Shown: positions 25,771 through 35,043, numbered from the stretch's first letter. The stretch: 64,000 nt of DNA from Bacteroides sp. 214 (GCF_010501015.1 NZ_QVML01000007.1:69772-133771), one strand, 5' to 3'. Notes: generated by a model from the letters alone, not told the origin. A program made the numbers and translations.

Positions 25771-27465
25771 CTACAATATTACTTTCAGTACTTTCCCTCC
25801 AAATTCTTTGACCTGTACCCGTGTTGGCTTATACGGTAACAGTCTGATTTCTTCCTTTTTGCCGGTAAGCAAATCTACAGCGCTGCAATTTTCCATCGGT
25901 TGCATTCGCAAATAGTCAAAGGCATGTGGTGGAATATTTATACTAATATCTACTGGTTGTTCGTCAAAATTAACTACAAAGAGTAGTACCTCATTTTCGT
26001 GTTTTCGCAAGAAGGTATACTGTTTATGTATATTGAAGTTCCAGTTATCTTCATTTACATACATCAGATCGAAGAAAAGGCCTTGCGAAATAGCTTTTTC
26101 TTCGTTACACATTGTTAGTATGCGCATGTAAGTGGATTGTAGTTCTTTCCCTTTTACGGAAAGCATTTTTCCATCGAAACTGCCACCATTACGCCAACGG
26201 CGTATAGTGTCTATACTCCAGTAATCGAAGATAGTTGTTCTACCGTCTTTTCCGCTGAACCCTTCCTGATCCATACCACGTTCGCCAAACTCTTGCCCAA
26301 AATAAATCATCATTGGGTTGGTGTTCATACACGCAGAAACCAACAGACCGGGAACTCCTTTGCGAGCATCGCAGGCGAAATAGTCAGAGGCGATGCGTTG
26401 CTCGTCATGGTTCTCAAGGAAATTGAGCATTCGTTTTTCAATGCCACCCAAACTTTGCCAACTGCGACTAATAGATTTTGCAGAGTCATAGCCACAGATA
26501 ACGTTACGTAACGTATCATACAAACCTACCTTGTCGTATAGATAATCAAATTTCCCACGGAATAGGTAGTTATTGTATTCATTGGGATTATATACTTCGG
26601 CAATGAATAGGATAGTAGGGTAAGCGTGTTTTACTTGTGGAATGGCCCACTCCCAAAATTCTACCGGAACCATTTCTGCCATGTCGCAACGAAAACCGTC
26701 TATGTTCTTTGCTGCCCAAAAGAGTAGGATATCCAACATCTTCTCCCAGGTATTTGGAATAGGCATGAAGTGGTTTTCACCACCACCGGCATAATCTACA
26801 CCATAGTTCAACTTGATGGTTTCGTACCAATCATTGATGTTGGGGTAAGCATCAAAACGGTTGTTTCCTGTAGCCTTTGCCGGAAATTCTTTGTAAGATT
26901 CATCAGCGTTTCCTTTCATGTCGAATTGTCCACGCAATTCGCTACCCGGTATATAATAGAAATTGTTCTTGGCACTGAAGGCTAATGAAGTATCGTCCTC
27001 TTCGCCCAATTGTTTAGTCCCTTTGGGTTGTGCATCCGAATTATATTGTCTGGCAACGTGGTTTGGCACAAAATCAATAATAACTTTCAGTCCACTGCGG
27101 TGGGTGCGGGTAACCAAGTTCTCAAACTCCCTCATTCGCAATTCCACATCTTTTGCCAGGTCGGGTGCTACATCGTAGTAATCTTTAATGGCGTAGGGTG
27201 AACCAGCTTTTCCTTTTACGATGGCTGGGTGGTCGGGGCAGATGTTGAAGTTTCGATAATCTGTTTGTGTAGCATGTTCAATAATGCCGGTGTACCATAT
27301 ATGCGTGGCACCTATTTTCTTTATCTCTTTTAGTGCTTTTTGGTTGAAGTCGGCAAGCTTTCCGCACCCATTCTCTTTGATGTCTCCATTGTGAATACAA
27401 AAACTGTTGTCGTTACCAAACAAGCGCGGAAGCACCTGATAGATGATTATTTTACTGTCATTCAT
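25771..27465 (-). CDS. GH13 alpha-amylase family enzyme
   Basis: The 564-residue protein lacks a signal peptide, so it is likely cytoplasmic and acts on glycogen or maltodextrin. Conserved GH13 regions are DFVPNH (131-136), GFRCDMAEM with the nucleophile Asp261, LFIAEVY with Glu290, and NHDEQR with Asp354. A beta-sheet C-terminal domain follows (about 480-564). The gene lies 13 bp after the patatin gene on the same strand, so both are probably one operon. The exact specificity (amylase, pullulanase or maltogenic) cannot be read from these motifs. Confidence 0.9.
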   Translation of the reverse strand: MNDSKIIIYQVLPRLFGNDNSFCIHNGDIKENGCGKLADFNQKALKEIKKIGATHIWYTGIIEHATQTDYRNFNICPDHPAIVKGKAGSPYAIKDYYDVAPDLAKDVELRMREFENLVTRTHRSGLKVIIDFVPNHVARQYNSDAQPKGTKQLGEEDDTSLAFSAKNNFYYIPGSELRGQFDMKGNADESYKEFPAKATGNNRFDAYPNINDWYETIKLNYGVDYAGGGENHFMPIPNTWEKMLDILLFWAAKNIDGFRCDMAEMVPVEFWEWAIPQVKHAYPTILFIAEVYNPNEYNNYLFRGKFDYLYDKVGLYDTLRNVICGYDSAKSISRSWQSLGGIEKRMLNFLENHDEQRIASDYFACDARKGVPGLLVSACMNTNPMMIYFGQEFGERGMDQEGFSGKDGRTTIFDYWSIDTIRRWRNGGSFDGKMLSVKGKELQSTYMRILTMCNEEKAISQGLFFDLMYVNEDNWNFNIHKQYTFLRKHENEVLLFVVNFDEQPVDISINIPPHAFDYLRMQPMENCSAVDLLTGKKEEIRLLPYKPTRVQVKEFGGKVLKVIL

Positions 27466-27478
27466 GCTATATTTGTTT

Positions 27479-28282
27479 TTACCTCCAGACGGTTCCTTTG
27501 TCTGTCAGCAATTGATCTAATGTTTTATTGGCTGTTTCATAGCCTTGTTCAAAAATCTCTTCTGCTTTCTCTAACTCAGTGTTGCTATAACCAAAGAGGT
27601 TATAAGGCTCTATCAACAGGTCGCTTCGCTCCCGTTGAGGAAATGAGTTGGCGGAGAATACAAAATGGTACGAACGCATGGCAATGCTAACTATATTCTT
27701 TTTGTATTCTTTTGCCATGAGAGGGCTTACGTTTACAGCAACTACTTTTTCGCAAATGTTGCGAATAGTAGATACGGGTAGATTCATGAAGAGTCCACCG
27801 TCTACGTAATGAACATCGTCAATGATTACCGGTGCAAACATAATCGGCATACAACACGATGCTGCTACACGTTCGGCTATGTTCCCCTCGCGAAAGTGAA
27901 TGCTTCGCCCGTGATCAAGATCAGTAGCAGTAATAATAAAAGGTATTTGTAAATCCTCAATTCGCTGTGCCTTCAGGTTCTTTTTTAAGAAATCGGTAAA
28001 ACCACTCAGGTCGAAGAGCCCCTGCTTGGGAATAACCAACTTAGTTAGATCCATAAACTTTTGTCCGGCAAAGAACTTGAGAACCTCGCGTGGCTCGTTT
28101 CCATCAGCAACAAATACACCTGCCAATGCACCTGCACTTACCCCCGAAATGATTTCAGGGTGAATGTCGTGCTCCATTAATGCTTGCATAGCACCCAAAT
28201 GTGCAAACCCTTTAATGAATCCGCCACTTAGTGCGAAGCCAATGTTGTAGGGTTTCTTCTTTTGTATCATCTCATCGCTCAT
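27479..28282 (-). CDS. Patatin-like phospholipase
   Basis: This 267-residue protein has the patatin lipase layout: an oxyanion glycine-rich loop GFALSGGFIKGFAHLG (residues 15-30), the nucleophile elbow GVSAG (Ser49) and the catalytic Asp161 in VDGGLF. It has no signal peptide, so it would act on lipids from the cytoplasm like RssA-type proteins. It is cotranscribed with the downstream GH13 amylase gene. No consensus -7 box was found (only TAAATTCG upstream). Confidence 0.9.
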   Translation of the reverse strand: MSDEMIQKKKPYNIGFALSGGFIKGFAHLGAMQALMEHDIHPEIISGVSAGALAGVFVADGNEPREVLKFFAGQKFMDLTKLVIPKQGLFDLSGFTDFLKKNLKAQRIEDLQIPFIITATDLDHGRSIHFREGNIAERVAASCCMPIMFAPVIIDDVHYVDGGLFMNLPVSTIRNICEKVVAVNVSPLMAKEYKKNIVSIAMRSYHFVFSANSFPQRERSDLLIEPYNLFGYSNTELEKAEEIFEQGYETANKTLDQLLTDKGTVWR

Positions 28283-28362
28283 AGAATGAACTGTTTATTT
28301 GTATTTGCGTACGAATTTACTAAAATAAGTTCTTAATAAGACAATGTGTTGGATATATTAAT

Positions 28363-28393
28363 AAAAAAAGGGAAGCCTAAGCCTCCCCTTTAA
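28363..28393 (-). terminator. Terminator of fabD
   Basis: AAAGGGA pairs with TCCC(C)TTT around a 10-nt loop. The A-run 5' of it on the plus strand gives a U-run on the minus-strand transcript, 25 bp after the fabD stop. Confidence 0.7.
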
Positions 28394-28417
28394 GTGTGTT
28401 TGTAAATAGGATATGTT

Positions 28418-29302
28418 CTATTTTTCAATACCGTGAGCTGTAATTCCCGACTCAATCTTCTTCACTAATCCTTGTAAAACTGCCCCCGGACCACATTCGG
28501 TAAAGTCAGTTGCACCGTCTGCTACCATGTTGTGAACAATCTGTGTCCAACGAACAGACGCAGTAAGTTGTGCTACAAGGTTTGTTTTTATTTCTTCGGG
28601 ATTAGTATGTGGAAGTGCATCCACATTTTGATATACAGGGCATTTAGGCGTTTGGATATTTGTAGCTTTTATAGCTGCTTCCAATTCTACTTTTGCAGGA
28701 TTCATCAATGGTGAGTGGAATGCTCCACCTACTTTTAGCGGAAGCGCGCGTTTTGCTCCAGCGGCTTTCATTAATTCACATGCTTTCTCTACACCGCTTA
28801 TAGTTCCGGAGATTACAATCTGTCCCGGACTGTTATAATTGGCAGGCACACAAATATCGTCAGTTATTGATGCGCAAATTTCTTCTACCTTTTCATCGGG
28901 TAAGCCAAGTATGGCTGCCATAGTAGAAGGTTGTACTTCGCATGCTTTCTGCATAGCTAATGCGCGAGCATAGACAAGCTTCAAACCATCTTCAAAAGAT
29001 AATGCTCCAGCGGCAACCAAGGCTGAGAACTCTCCAAGAGAGTGTCCAGCAGTCATTTCTGGCTTAAAGTCATCACCCATGCAAAGGGCTGAAATCACAG
29101 AGTGTAAGAATACAGCAGGCTGAGTAACTTTAGTCTGGCGCAAATCTTCATCTGTTCCTTCAAACATAATATCGGTAATTCGGTATCCAAGGATATCGTT
29201 TGCTTTTTCAAATAATTCTTTAGCAAGGGCAGATGATTCATACAAATCCTTACCCATTCCTGAAAACTGGGCGCCTTGTCCCGGAAATACAAATGCTTTC
29301 AT
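28418..29302 (-). CDS. fabD: Malonyl-CoA:ACP transacylase
   Basis: The 294-residue enzyme loads malonyl groups onto acyl carrier protein for fatty-acid synthesis. FVFPGQGAQFSGMG opens the protein, TAGHSLGEF carries the nucleophile Ser88, and GAFHSPLM carries His196, the same order and spacing as in E. coli FabD (Ser92, His201). The length is normal. No other fab gene is adjacent. It has its own promoter box (29328-29335) and terminator, so it appears monocistronic. Confidence 0.97.
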   Translation of the reverse strand: MKAFVFPGQGAQFSGMGKDLYESSALAKELFEKANDILGYRITDIMFEGTDEDLRQTKVTQPAVFLHSVISALCMGDDFKPEMTAGHSLGEFSALVAAGALSFEDGLKLVYARALAMQKACEVQPSTMAAILGLPDEKVEEICASITDDICVPANYNSPGQIVISGTISGVEKACELMKAAGAKRALPLKVGGAFHSPLMNPAKVELEAAIKATNIQTPKCPVYQNVDALPHTNPEEIKTNLVAQLTASVRWTQIVHNMVADGATDFTECGPGAVLQGLVKKIESGITAHGIEK

Positions 29303-29327
29303 ATTACTTTATGTTAAAAATAAGCGG

Positions 29328-29335
29328 CAAATATA
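29328..29335 (-). promoter_or_regulatory. -7 promoter box of fabD
   Basis: The minus strand reads TATATTTG in the 38-bp gap between fabD and the S41 protease gene. Confidence 0.65.
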
Positions 29336-29340
29336 GACAT

Positions 29341-30741
29341 TTATTGAAAGTTATTCAAGATAACTCCCGGTAAATTGTTCTTTGACACAGAACTATATAC
29401 TTGGGTAACTCCGGAAATAACACGTGTGTCTTCCTCTTCCTCTGCAGGAGGATATGTGCCCGCCAAGTATTGTAATGCATGATTTAACAAGTACTCGTTT
29501 GTGTCGCCAAAAGGTAAGAAGTAATCATAATCCTGTGTTTCGTCTAATGTATAGTCGGGCGAAAACCCGGCTGAGTAATCAGACTCGTTATTGGCATTAT
29601 ATATTTTGCATACGATGGGGCTGATAGCCCATGGGTACTTGTTTTCTGAATCGGTAAAGCGAACCGACCCAACGTTTTTTCCTTCTGTTTTGCTGCCTAT
29701 AAGTGTCACTGGCATATAAGGCTTAAGTGCGTTAATGACTAGCTCGGAAGCAGATGCTGTGTACGAACTTGTTAGAACAATAACATTGTTGAGATTCAGG
29801 TTACTTCCACCTTGTAGGCTTTCGCGTGTGAGGTATTCGGTGTAACTCAATTCGGTGTTTTGGTCATTGTATTCTACATAGCACATTTCTTTGGCAATAA
29901 TCTCTTCAGGAATAAGCATGGTGCAAATTAACTGTGCCGGCGGAATGTTTCCACCCGGGTTATAGCGTAAGTCAAGAATAAACTCCGATACATTGTTTGC
30001 CTTAAATTCATTGGAAAGAGCAGCGAGTTGCTTGTCATAAATAGTGGCATCGCTATCTGTTCCGGAAGTAAAGTGTGTATAGACGAGATAAGCAACGTTC
30101 TTACCGTTTACAGTATAAATATTACTATATAATACCGGATTGTCAACAACAGCTCTTGCTTCTTGAATGGTTATTATACCTGCTTCGACAAAAACATTGG
30201 AAGTAGAACCTTCTTCATCGGTTATTTTTTGTATTTCGCCGATAGCAAATTGAGCAGATGCTCCACCATTAAGTGCTGTGTAGTTTTGACTATTGATGGG
30301 AATGTTATTTACACGCAAAATCCAATCACCGCGTTTAAGTCCTGCTTCTTGTGCAGGTGTGTTGGGTAACACATACAAGATGCGCGCATAATATACCGAA
30401 CTATTGGTTGGCGAGGTATAGAGCGCATACTCAAAACCATAGCTGTACTGCTCGTTAATAGATCGGGTAGTAGCTGCATTGTCTATCTTCTCAATTGTGG
30501 AATATTTGTAATTGCTTTTTCCATCTTTGCTCGAAAGCAGGGTAGGGAAGAAGTTGTCTGGCGTAGCATAGTAGTTCAACGAAGAGCTTTCACGAATTTC
30601 ATCGTACCAATAATAATATTTACGCATCACACTTTCTATCCACAAGTTGGGTTCTGTACGCTCTTTGTAACCTTCGCGCCTATCCTCACAAGCAACGAAG
30701 AGTAAGCAACAAAGCAGTAGAATATAGTTTCTTTTATTCAT
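29341..30741 (-). CDS. S41 family C-terminal-processing protease, lipoprotein
   Basis: This 466-residue lipoprotein has the signal NYILLLCCLLFVAC (Cys18 of the chosen start), a PDZ domain (VLPNTPAQEAGLKRGDWILRV, about residues 115-195) and an S41 serine protease domain with the nucleophile in TSSYTASASELV and the general base lysine in GSKTEGKNVGS. It should act in the periplasm on envelope proteins. I start at 30741 because the -7 box TATCTTTG spans 30763-30770, so the in-frame ATG at 30765 would be untranscribed. The C-terminal tail carries an EEEED run. Confidence 0.9.
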   Translation of the reverse strand: MNKRNYILLLCCLLFVACEDRREGYKERTEPNLWIESVMRKYYYWYDEIRESSSLNYYATPDNFFPTLLSSKDGKSNYKYSTIEKIDNAATTRSINEQYSYGFEYALYTSPTNSSVYYARILYVLPNTPAQEAGLKRGDWILRVNNIPINSQNYTALNGGASAQFAIGEIQKITDEEGSTSNVFVEAGIITIQEARAVVDNPVLYSNIYTVNGKNVAYLVYTHFTSGTDSDATIYDKQLAALSNEFKANNVSEFILDLRYNPGGNIPPAQLICTMLIPEEIIAKEMCYVEYNDQNTELSYTEYLTRESLQGGSNLNLNNVIVLTSSYTASASELVINALKPYMPVTLIGSKTEGKNVGSVRFTDSENKYPWAISPIVCKIYNANNESDYSAGFSPDYTLDETQDYDYFLPFGDTNEYLLNHALQYLAGTYPPAEEEEDTRVISGVTQVYSSVSKNNLPGVILNNFQ

Positions 30742-30762
30742 TTTTGTAATGTTATCGAAAAG

Positions 30763-30770
30763 CAAAGATA
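30763..30770 (-). promoter_or_regulatory. -7 promoter box of the S41 protease gene
   Basis: The minus strand reads TATCTTTG, 22 bp upstream of the ATG at 30741; this decides the start codon. Confidence 0.65.
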
Positions 30771-30780
30771 CATGATTACC

Positions 30781-32226
30781 TTATTCCTTATCTATTAAAT
30801 TCTCCCTTTTTACAATTTTATAACCGATAGCCGCTATAAATATACTCATCAACGGGCTAATAAGGTTGAAAAAACAATATGGCAAGTATGTAAGGGTAGA
30901 TACATTGAGTACTGTTGCTTGTGTCATACCACAGGTGTTCCATGGAATAAGTACAGAAGTAACTGTTACCGAATCTTCGGCTGTGCGACTTAATAAACGG
31001 CTTTCATATCCTTTCTCCTTATAGATATCGCGAAAGATATCTCCGGTAAGAATAATGGAAATGTATTGATCGGCAGTGGTGAGGTTCAATAGAAGTCCCG
31101 AACAAACAGTAGATGCTACTGTGCTAACCGCGTTTTTCATAAATCGTGCAAAGATTGCCGTGAGGCTGAAGAGCATGCCACTTGCCATCATGGATCCTCC
31201 AAAACACATGGCGCAAATAATCAGCCAAATGGTATTCAACATACCCGACATGCCACGTGTAGAAACAAGTTCATTAAGCTCTATATTGCCGGTTTCTACT
31301 GCTGTTGATCCATAAAAGCTCGTTATTAAACCTTGAGCGGTAGACATAAAGCTCTCACCGTCGCCACCCGAAATTTCGTGTAGTAAGTGTGGCTGAAAGA
31401 AAATGGCGAATATACCTGCCAGCAAGGCTGATAGAAATAGCGTAATAACTGAAGGTATACGACGAGCTATGAGAATTCCTGTAACTATCGGTACAATCAA
31501 TAGCCATAAGCTGATATTGAACTTTAGATCAAGCACACTTCTAAAAGTCATAATCTGTTCTGTTTCAACAACTTCTTTGGAAAGTCCGGCAATAGTAAAG
31601 ATAATAAGTGCAATAATTAATGAAGGCACAGTTGTTATCATTAAATAGCGGATATGGTCAAAGAGCGGAACCTTAATGATGGACGATGCAAGTATTGTGG
31701 TGTCCGATAAAGGCGAAATTTTATCGCCGAAGTAAGCACCGGATATAATGGCGCCTGCAATCCAACCCGCTTCAAATCCTTGTGCTTTACCAATTCCCAT
31801 AAGAGCAATGCCGATTGTAGCAACTGTTGTCCACGAACTGCCTGTTATAACCGAAACTAATGCACAAATGATGCATGTTGACACTAAGAAGAATTTGGGA
31901 TGAATAATATCTATCCCATAATATATTAAGGTGGGAACCACACCGCTTATTACCCAACTGCCGCTTAGTGCCCCGATAACAAGTAAGATAAGAATAGCGG
32001 TAGAAATGCCTGCTATATTGTTTGTTATGGCTTGTTCGAAAGCATCCCATTTCACTTTGTAGAAAATCATGCCAATAAAGATGCAGACCGCCGCCGCAGT
32101 AAGTAATGATATCTGACTAGCACCACCCAATGCATCACTTCCAAAGATGCGGATAGATATAAAAAGCATAATAACCAATAAAACTGCAGGAATGAGGGAT
32201 ACGAGTGGGGGTGGCTTCTTTTCCAT
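30781..32226 (-). CDS. nhaC: NhaC-type Na+/H+ antiporter
   Basis: The 481-residue protein has about 11-12 membrane helices and the NhaC signatures GSSWTTVATIGIALMGIG and GAIISGAYFGDKISPLSDTT with the acidic and polar residues used for ion exchange. The C-terminal half has PWNTCGMTQATVLNV. It should exchange sodium or a dicarboxylate counter-ion for protons at the inner membrane; malate-sodium antiport is an alternative in this family. It stands alone on the minus strand with a TATTTTCG near-consensus box upstream, and the arrays at 32424-32655 lie between it and rpsP. Confidence 0.9.
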   Translation of the reverse strand: MEKKPPPLVSLIPAVLLVIMLFISIRIFGSDALGGASQISLLTAAAVCIFIGMIFYKVKWDAFEQAITNNIAGISTAILILLVIGALSGSWVISGVVPTLIYYGIDIIHPKFFLVSTCIICALVSVITGSSWTTVATIGIALMGIGKAQGFEAGWIAGAIISGAYFGDKISPLSDTTILASSIIKVPLFDHIRYLMITTVPSLIIALIIFTIAGLSKEVVETEQIMTFRSVLDLKFNISLWLLIVPIVTGILIARRIPSVITLFLSALLAGIFAIFFQPHLLHEISGGDGESFMSTAQGLITSFYGSTAVETGNIELNELVSTRGMSGMLNTIWLIICAMCFGGSMMASGMLFSLTAIFARFMKNAVSTVASTVCSGLLLNLTTADQYISIILTGDIFRDIYKEKGYESRLLSRTAEDSVTVTSVLIPWNTCGMTQATVLNVSTLTYLPYCFFNLISPLMSIFIAAIGYKIVKRENLIDKE

Positions 32227-32423
32227 TGTTGTGGATTTTATTGTTGAAGCACGAAAATAACAATTAAATCTAAGAAACTGTTTAATTTTTCCACAGAATG
32301 ATTCATATAGGATGCTTTCGTTTTTTATTTAGCACTCTTTTTGTCTGTTTTTTCTCTTTATTATCTACCTAGTGGGTTAATATACACTTCAAATACAGTT
32401 TTACGAAACAGATCCTTAAAAAA

Positions 32424-32498
32424 CTGACTGAGTTTCATACAAAAACTCAGTCAGAAATGGTTTAAAACTCAGTGAGAAATGAAGCGAAACTCAGTCAG
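32424..32498 (-). repeat. AAACTCAGTCAG array, inverted copy of locus D (locus F)
   Basis: A 31-bp hairpin core at 32424-32454 is the exact reverse complement of 16215-16245. Two further AAACTCAGT(C/G)AG units end at 32476 and 32498, each 22 bp after the previous one. In the minus orientation the element has the same order as locus D. Confidence 0.9.
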
Positions 32499-32570
32499 AA
32501 AAACAACTGCTTAAAGCTCTTATTTCAAATGTTATAAGTATTTTATAGATTCAAGTTAAATAGTATAGCC

Positions 32571-32655
32571 GTGTACTCCAAATACTTGACGCGTCAAGTA
32601 TAAAGAGTACACGCTTCAAGTATAAAGAGTTGACGCGTCAAGTATTTGAGGGTGA
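32571..32655. repeat. 22-bp array with 42-bp palindrome (locus G)
   Basis: TCAAGTAT starts at 32594, 32616 and 32638, exactly 22 bp apart, with CGCTTCAAG or CGCGTCAAG before it. The segment 32571-32612 is a palindrome of 42 bp in which 18 of 21 base pairs match; its centre is TTGACGCGTCAA. The unit GACGCGTC is itself self-complementary. Confidence 0.88.
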
Positions 32656-32785
32656 AATACCCCTCTCAGAAGCGTCCTAGCGCAGCGTTATTTTTTTGGG
32701 GGAAATAAGCAGAAGTGTAAAGGGAAGACAAAGACCAACAAAGAATTCTACTTGATCCGTTTAAAGTGAGGTAATAATACAAGAA

Positions 32786-32815
32786 AAGCCTCTCAGCAAT
32801 TCCTGAGAGGCTTTA
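32786..32815 (-). terminator. Terminator of rpsP
   Basis: AAAGCCTCTCAG (32786-32797) and CTGAGAGGCTTT (32804-32815) form a perfect 12-bp stem with a 6-nt loop, 22 bp after the rpsP stop. Confidence 0.85.
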
Positions 32816-32837
32816 TCTTAGAATAAACCATTTCTGA

Positions 32838-33416
32838 TTATTCAGCTGCAGTTTCTTCTGCAGCTGGTGCTGCTGCTTCTACTTCAGGAGCTGTTTCTAC
32901 TTCTTCTGCAGTTTCTTCAGCGGCAGGTGCTTCAGCTTCAGCTTTTGCTGCTTCTTCGGCTGCCTTCTTTTCAGCTAATTCTTTAGCTTTAGCTTCATTC
33001 TTTTTCTTTTCAGCATCAAGGCGAGCTTTAGCGTCAGCTTTAGCAGCTTCAACTTGTTTTGCTTTGAGTGCTTCAAGACCTTTTTGCTTGTTGTTTTTCC
33101 AAGCTTCGAATTTAGCTTCAGCTTCTGCTTCTCCAAATGCGCCTTTAGCTACGCCACCAAGAAGATGTTTCTTCATGTAAACGCCTTCGCGAGAAAGAAT
33201 GTTACGCACAGTGTCAGTAGGTTGAGCTCCTGTCAAAACCCATTTCAATGCACGTTCAAAATTCAAATCTACTGTTGCAGGATTGGTGTTAGGATTGTAA
33301 GTTCCAATCTTTTCAGTAAATTTACCATCACGTGGTGCTCTACTGTCAGCGATGACGATAGAGTAGAACGCATAATTTTTGCGTCCATGTCTTTGCAATC
33401 TGATTTTAGTTGCCAT
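32838..33416 (-). CDS. rpsP: 30S ribosomal protein S16 with long C-terminal tail
   Basis: Residues 1-90 are a standard S16 core ([20 protein letters not shown], then [18 protein letters not shown]). The protein continues to 192 residues, about twice the length of the E. coli protein, with a lysine/alanine helix (residues about 110-160) and a terminal Ala/Glu-rich segment ([20 protein letters not shown]). Such tails are usual in Bacteroidota. The core contacts 16S rRNA in the 30S body; the tail role is unknown. The gene is separate from trmD, rimM and rplS, which are absent here, and has its own promoter box. Confidence 0.95.
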   Translation of the reverse strand: MATKIRLQRHGRKNYAFYSIVIADSRAPRDGKFTEKIGTYNPNTNPATVDLNFERALKWVLTGAQPTDTVRNILSREGVYMKKHLLGGVAKGAFGEAEAEAKFEAWKNNKQKGLEALKAKQVEAAKADAKARLDAEKKKNEAKAKELAEKKAAEEAAKAEAEAPAAEETAEEVETAPEVEAAAPAAEETAAE

Positions 33417-33471
33417 TTAATTATTCTTTTAATTGATTTGAATTATGTGCTATTATCTCGTAATAGCGGCG

Positions 33472-33479
33472 CAAAGGTA
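33472..33479 (-). promoter_or_regulatory. -7 promoter box of rpsP
   Basis: The minus strand reads TACCTTTG, 56 bp before the rpsP ATG. Confidence 0.65.
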
Positions 33480-33491
33480 AAACTATTTTCG

Positions 33492-33521
33492 AGAAAGGCA
33501 AGCGAATTCGCCTGCCTTTCT
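33492..33521 (-). terminator. Terminator of the regulator-uxaA operon
   Basis: AGAAAGGCA (33492-33500) pairs with TGCCTTTCT (33513-33521), and the inner GCGAATTCGC continues the stem after one mismatch. It lies 18 bp after the uxaA stop. Confidence 0.75.
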
Positions 33522-33539
33522 TATTTATAGTGTTGTTTT

Positions 33540-35033
33540 TTACAGTGTTACCCCTGTTTTGAAAATAGCAATCTCGCGATATCCTTTCTTTTCGTTGTTT
33601 ACAAATTCGCCACTTGCTACCTTGATAATATAGTCGATAAAGCGACGGCAAGTAGATTCCATGCTTTCACCTTCTACAATCACTCCTGCGTTGAAGTCAA
33701 TCCAAGTAGGCTTGTTGTTGGCAAGTGCTGTGTTGGTCGAGATTTTCATCGTAGGAACATAAGTGCCAAACGGAGTTCCACGGCCAGTAGTAAACAATAC
33801 GATATGCGAACCTGACGAAGCCAATGCTGTTGCAGCAACCAAGTCATTGCCCGGAGCTGAAAGTAGGTTCAGTCCTTTTACCTGCAAACGTTCGCCATAG
33901 CTAAGTACTCCATTCACAATACTCTTTCCACATTTTTGTGTGCAGCCAAGTGCTTTTTCTTCAAGAGTAGAGATACCTCCGGCTTTATTACCCGGTGATG
34001 GGTTTTCGCCTACCGGCTCTCCATGTGAGAGGAAATATTCTTTAAAATCATTGATGAGGTGCACCGTTTGGTCAAATAATTGTGTATTGGCACAACGGTT
34101 CATTAAAATCGTTTCCGCACCAAACATTTCGGGTACTTCAGTAAGGATACTGGTTCCACCCTGTGCAATAAGAAAATCAGAGAATACACCGAGTAGTGGG
34201 TTGGCTGTAATACCCGAGAAACCATCTGAACCACCACACTTCAAACCTACCTTCAGCTCACTAAGGGGCACGTCAGTGCGTTTGTCCTGACTGGCTATAG
34301 CATACAAATCGCGTAAAATAGTCATTCCTTCTTCGAACTCATCGTGCACTTTTTGGGTAACGATGAACTTTACACGTTCTTTATCATATTCGCCAAGGAA
34401 TTGCTCAAATACTTCGGGCTGATTGTTTTCGCATCCTAGCCCTACTACCAGTACAGCACCTGCATTTGGATGGAGTACCATGTCGCGAAGTATTTTCTTT
34501 GTATTCTCGTGGTCGTCGCCAAGCTGCGAACAGCCGTAGTTGTGAGGATAGGCTACAATAGCATCTACTCCTTTGCCACCTGTTTCTTTACGTAGGGCTT
34601 CGGCAAGCTCATTTACGGTGCCGTTTACACAGCCCACGGTTGGGATAATCCATACTTCATTACGAATACCCACTTCACCATTCTTGCGGCGATAGCCTTT
34701 GAATGTCAGGTTCTCTTGTGGGATGTCCAATGTTACATCAATCGGATTGTATGTATACTCAAGCAAGCCGGCAAGATTTGTCTTGATGCAGTTTTCATTC
34801 ATCCAATCGCCAACTTTCTTAGCTTTTGTTGTGTGTCCGATAGGATAGCCATATTTAATAACATCTTCGCCTTCGGTAAAATCTTTCAATGCAAATTTAT
34901 GTCCTGCCGGTACATCTTCTGTAAGTGTAATGGTTGTGCCGTTTATGGTAAACTGCTCGCCTTTGGAAAGGTTGATAATCGCAACAGCCACATTGTCGGC
35001 CGGATTGATTTGTAAAATCTTTGTAGTCGTCAT
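33540..35033 (-). CDS. uxaA: Altronate dehydratase (UxaA family)
   Basis: The 497-residue enzyme dehydrates D-altronate to 2-keto-3-deoxygluconate. The N-terminal SAF-like domain (residues 1-95, ILQINPADNVAVAIINLSKG) is joined to the UxaA core with RRKNGEVGIRNEVWIIPTVGC, YPHNYGCSQLGDD, GLGCENNQPE and LKCGGSDGFSGITANPLLG, whose cysteines bind metal. It follows the LacI-type regulator by 10 bp on the same strand and lies opposite kdgK-eda, which use its product. UxaB and UxaC, needed to make altronate from galacturonate, are not in the window. Confidence 0.93.
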   Translation of the reverse strand: MTTTKILQINPADNVAVAIINLSKGEQFTINGTTITLTEDVPAGHKFALKDFTEGEDVIKYGYPIGHTTKAKKVGDWMNENCIKTNLAGLLEYTYNPIDVTLDIPQENLTFKGYRRKNGEVGIRNEVWIIPTVGCVNGTVNELAEALRKETGGKGVDAIVAYPHNYGCSQLGDDHENTKKILRDMVLHPNAGAVLVVGLGCENNQPEVFEQFLGEYDKERVKFIVTQKVHDEFEEGMTILRDLYAIASQDKRTDVPLSELKVGLKCGGSDGFSGITANPLLGVFSDFLIAQGGTSILTEVPEMFGAETILMNRCANTQLFDQTVHLINDFKEYFLSHGEPVGENPSPGNKAGGISTLEEKALGCTQKCGKSIVNGVLSYGERLQVKGLNLLSAPGNDLVAATALASSGSHIVLFTTGRGTPFGTYVPTMKISTNTALANNKPTWIDFNAGVIVEGESMESTCRRFIDYIIKVASGEFVNNEKKGYREIAIFKTGVTL

Positions 35034-35043
35034 ACGCGTTCTT

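Larger units (their letters stand above)
32227..32837. other. 611-bp intergenic region with two 22-bp arrays
   Basis: It separates the starts of nhaC and the end of rpsP. From left to right it holds an A/T-rich nhaC upstream part, array locus F (32424-32498), array locus G (32571-32655), a T-rich and GC-mixed stretch with no visible structure, and the rpsP terminator (32786-32815). No coding frame was found. Confidence 0.7.

Noticed and set aside
33054-33530. 158-codon reading frame antisense to rpsP
   Set aside because: It is a shadow of the Ala/Lys/Glu-rich codons of S16; no promoter or homology is evident.
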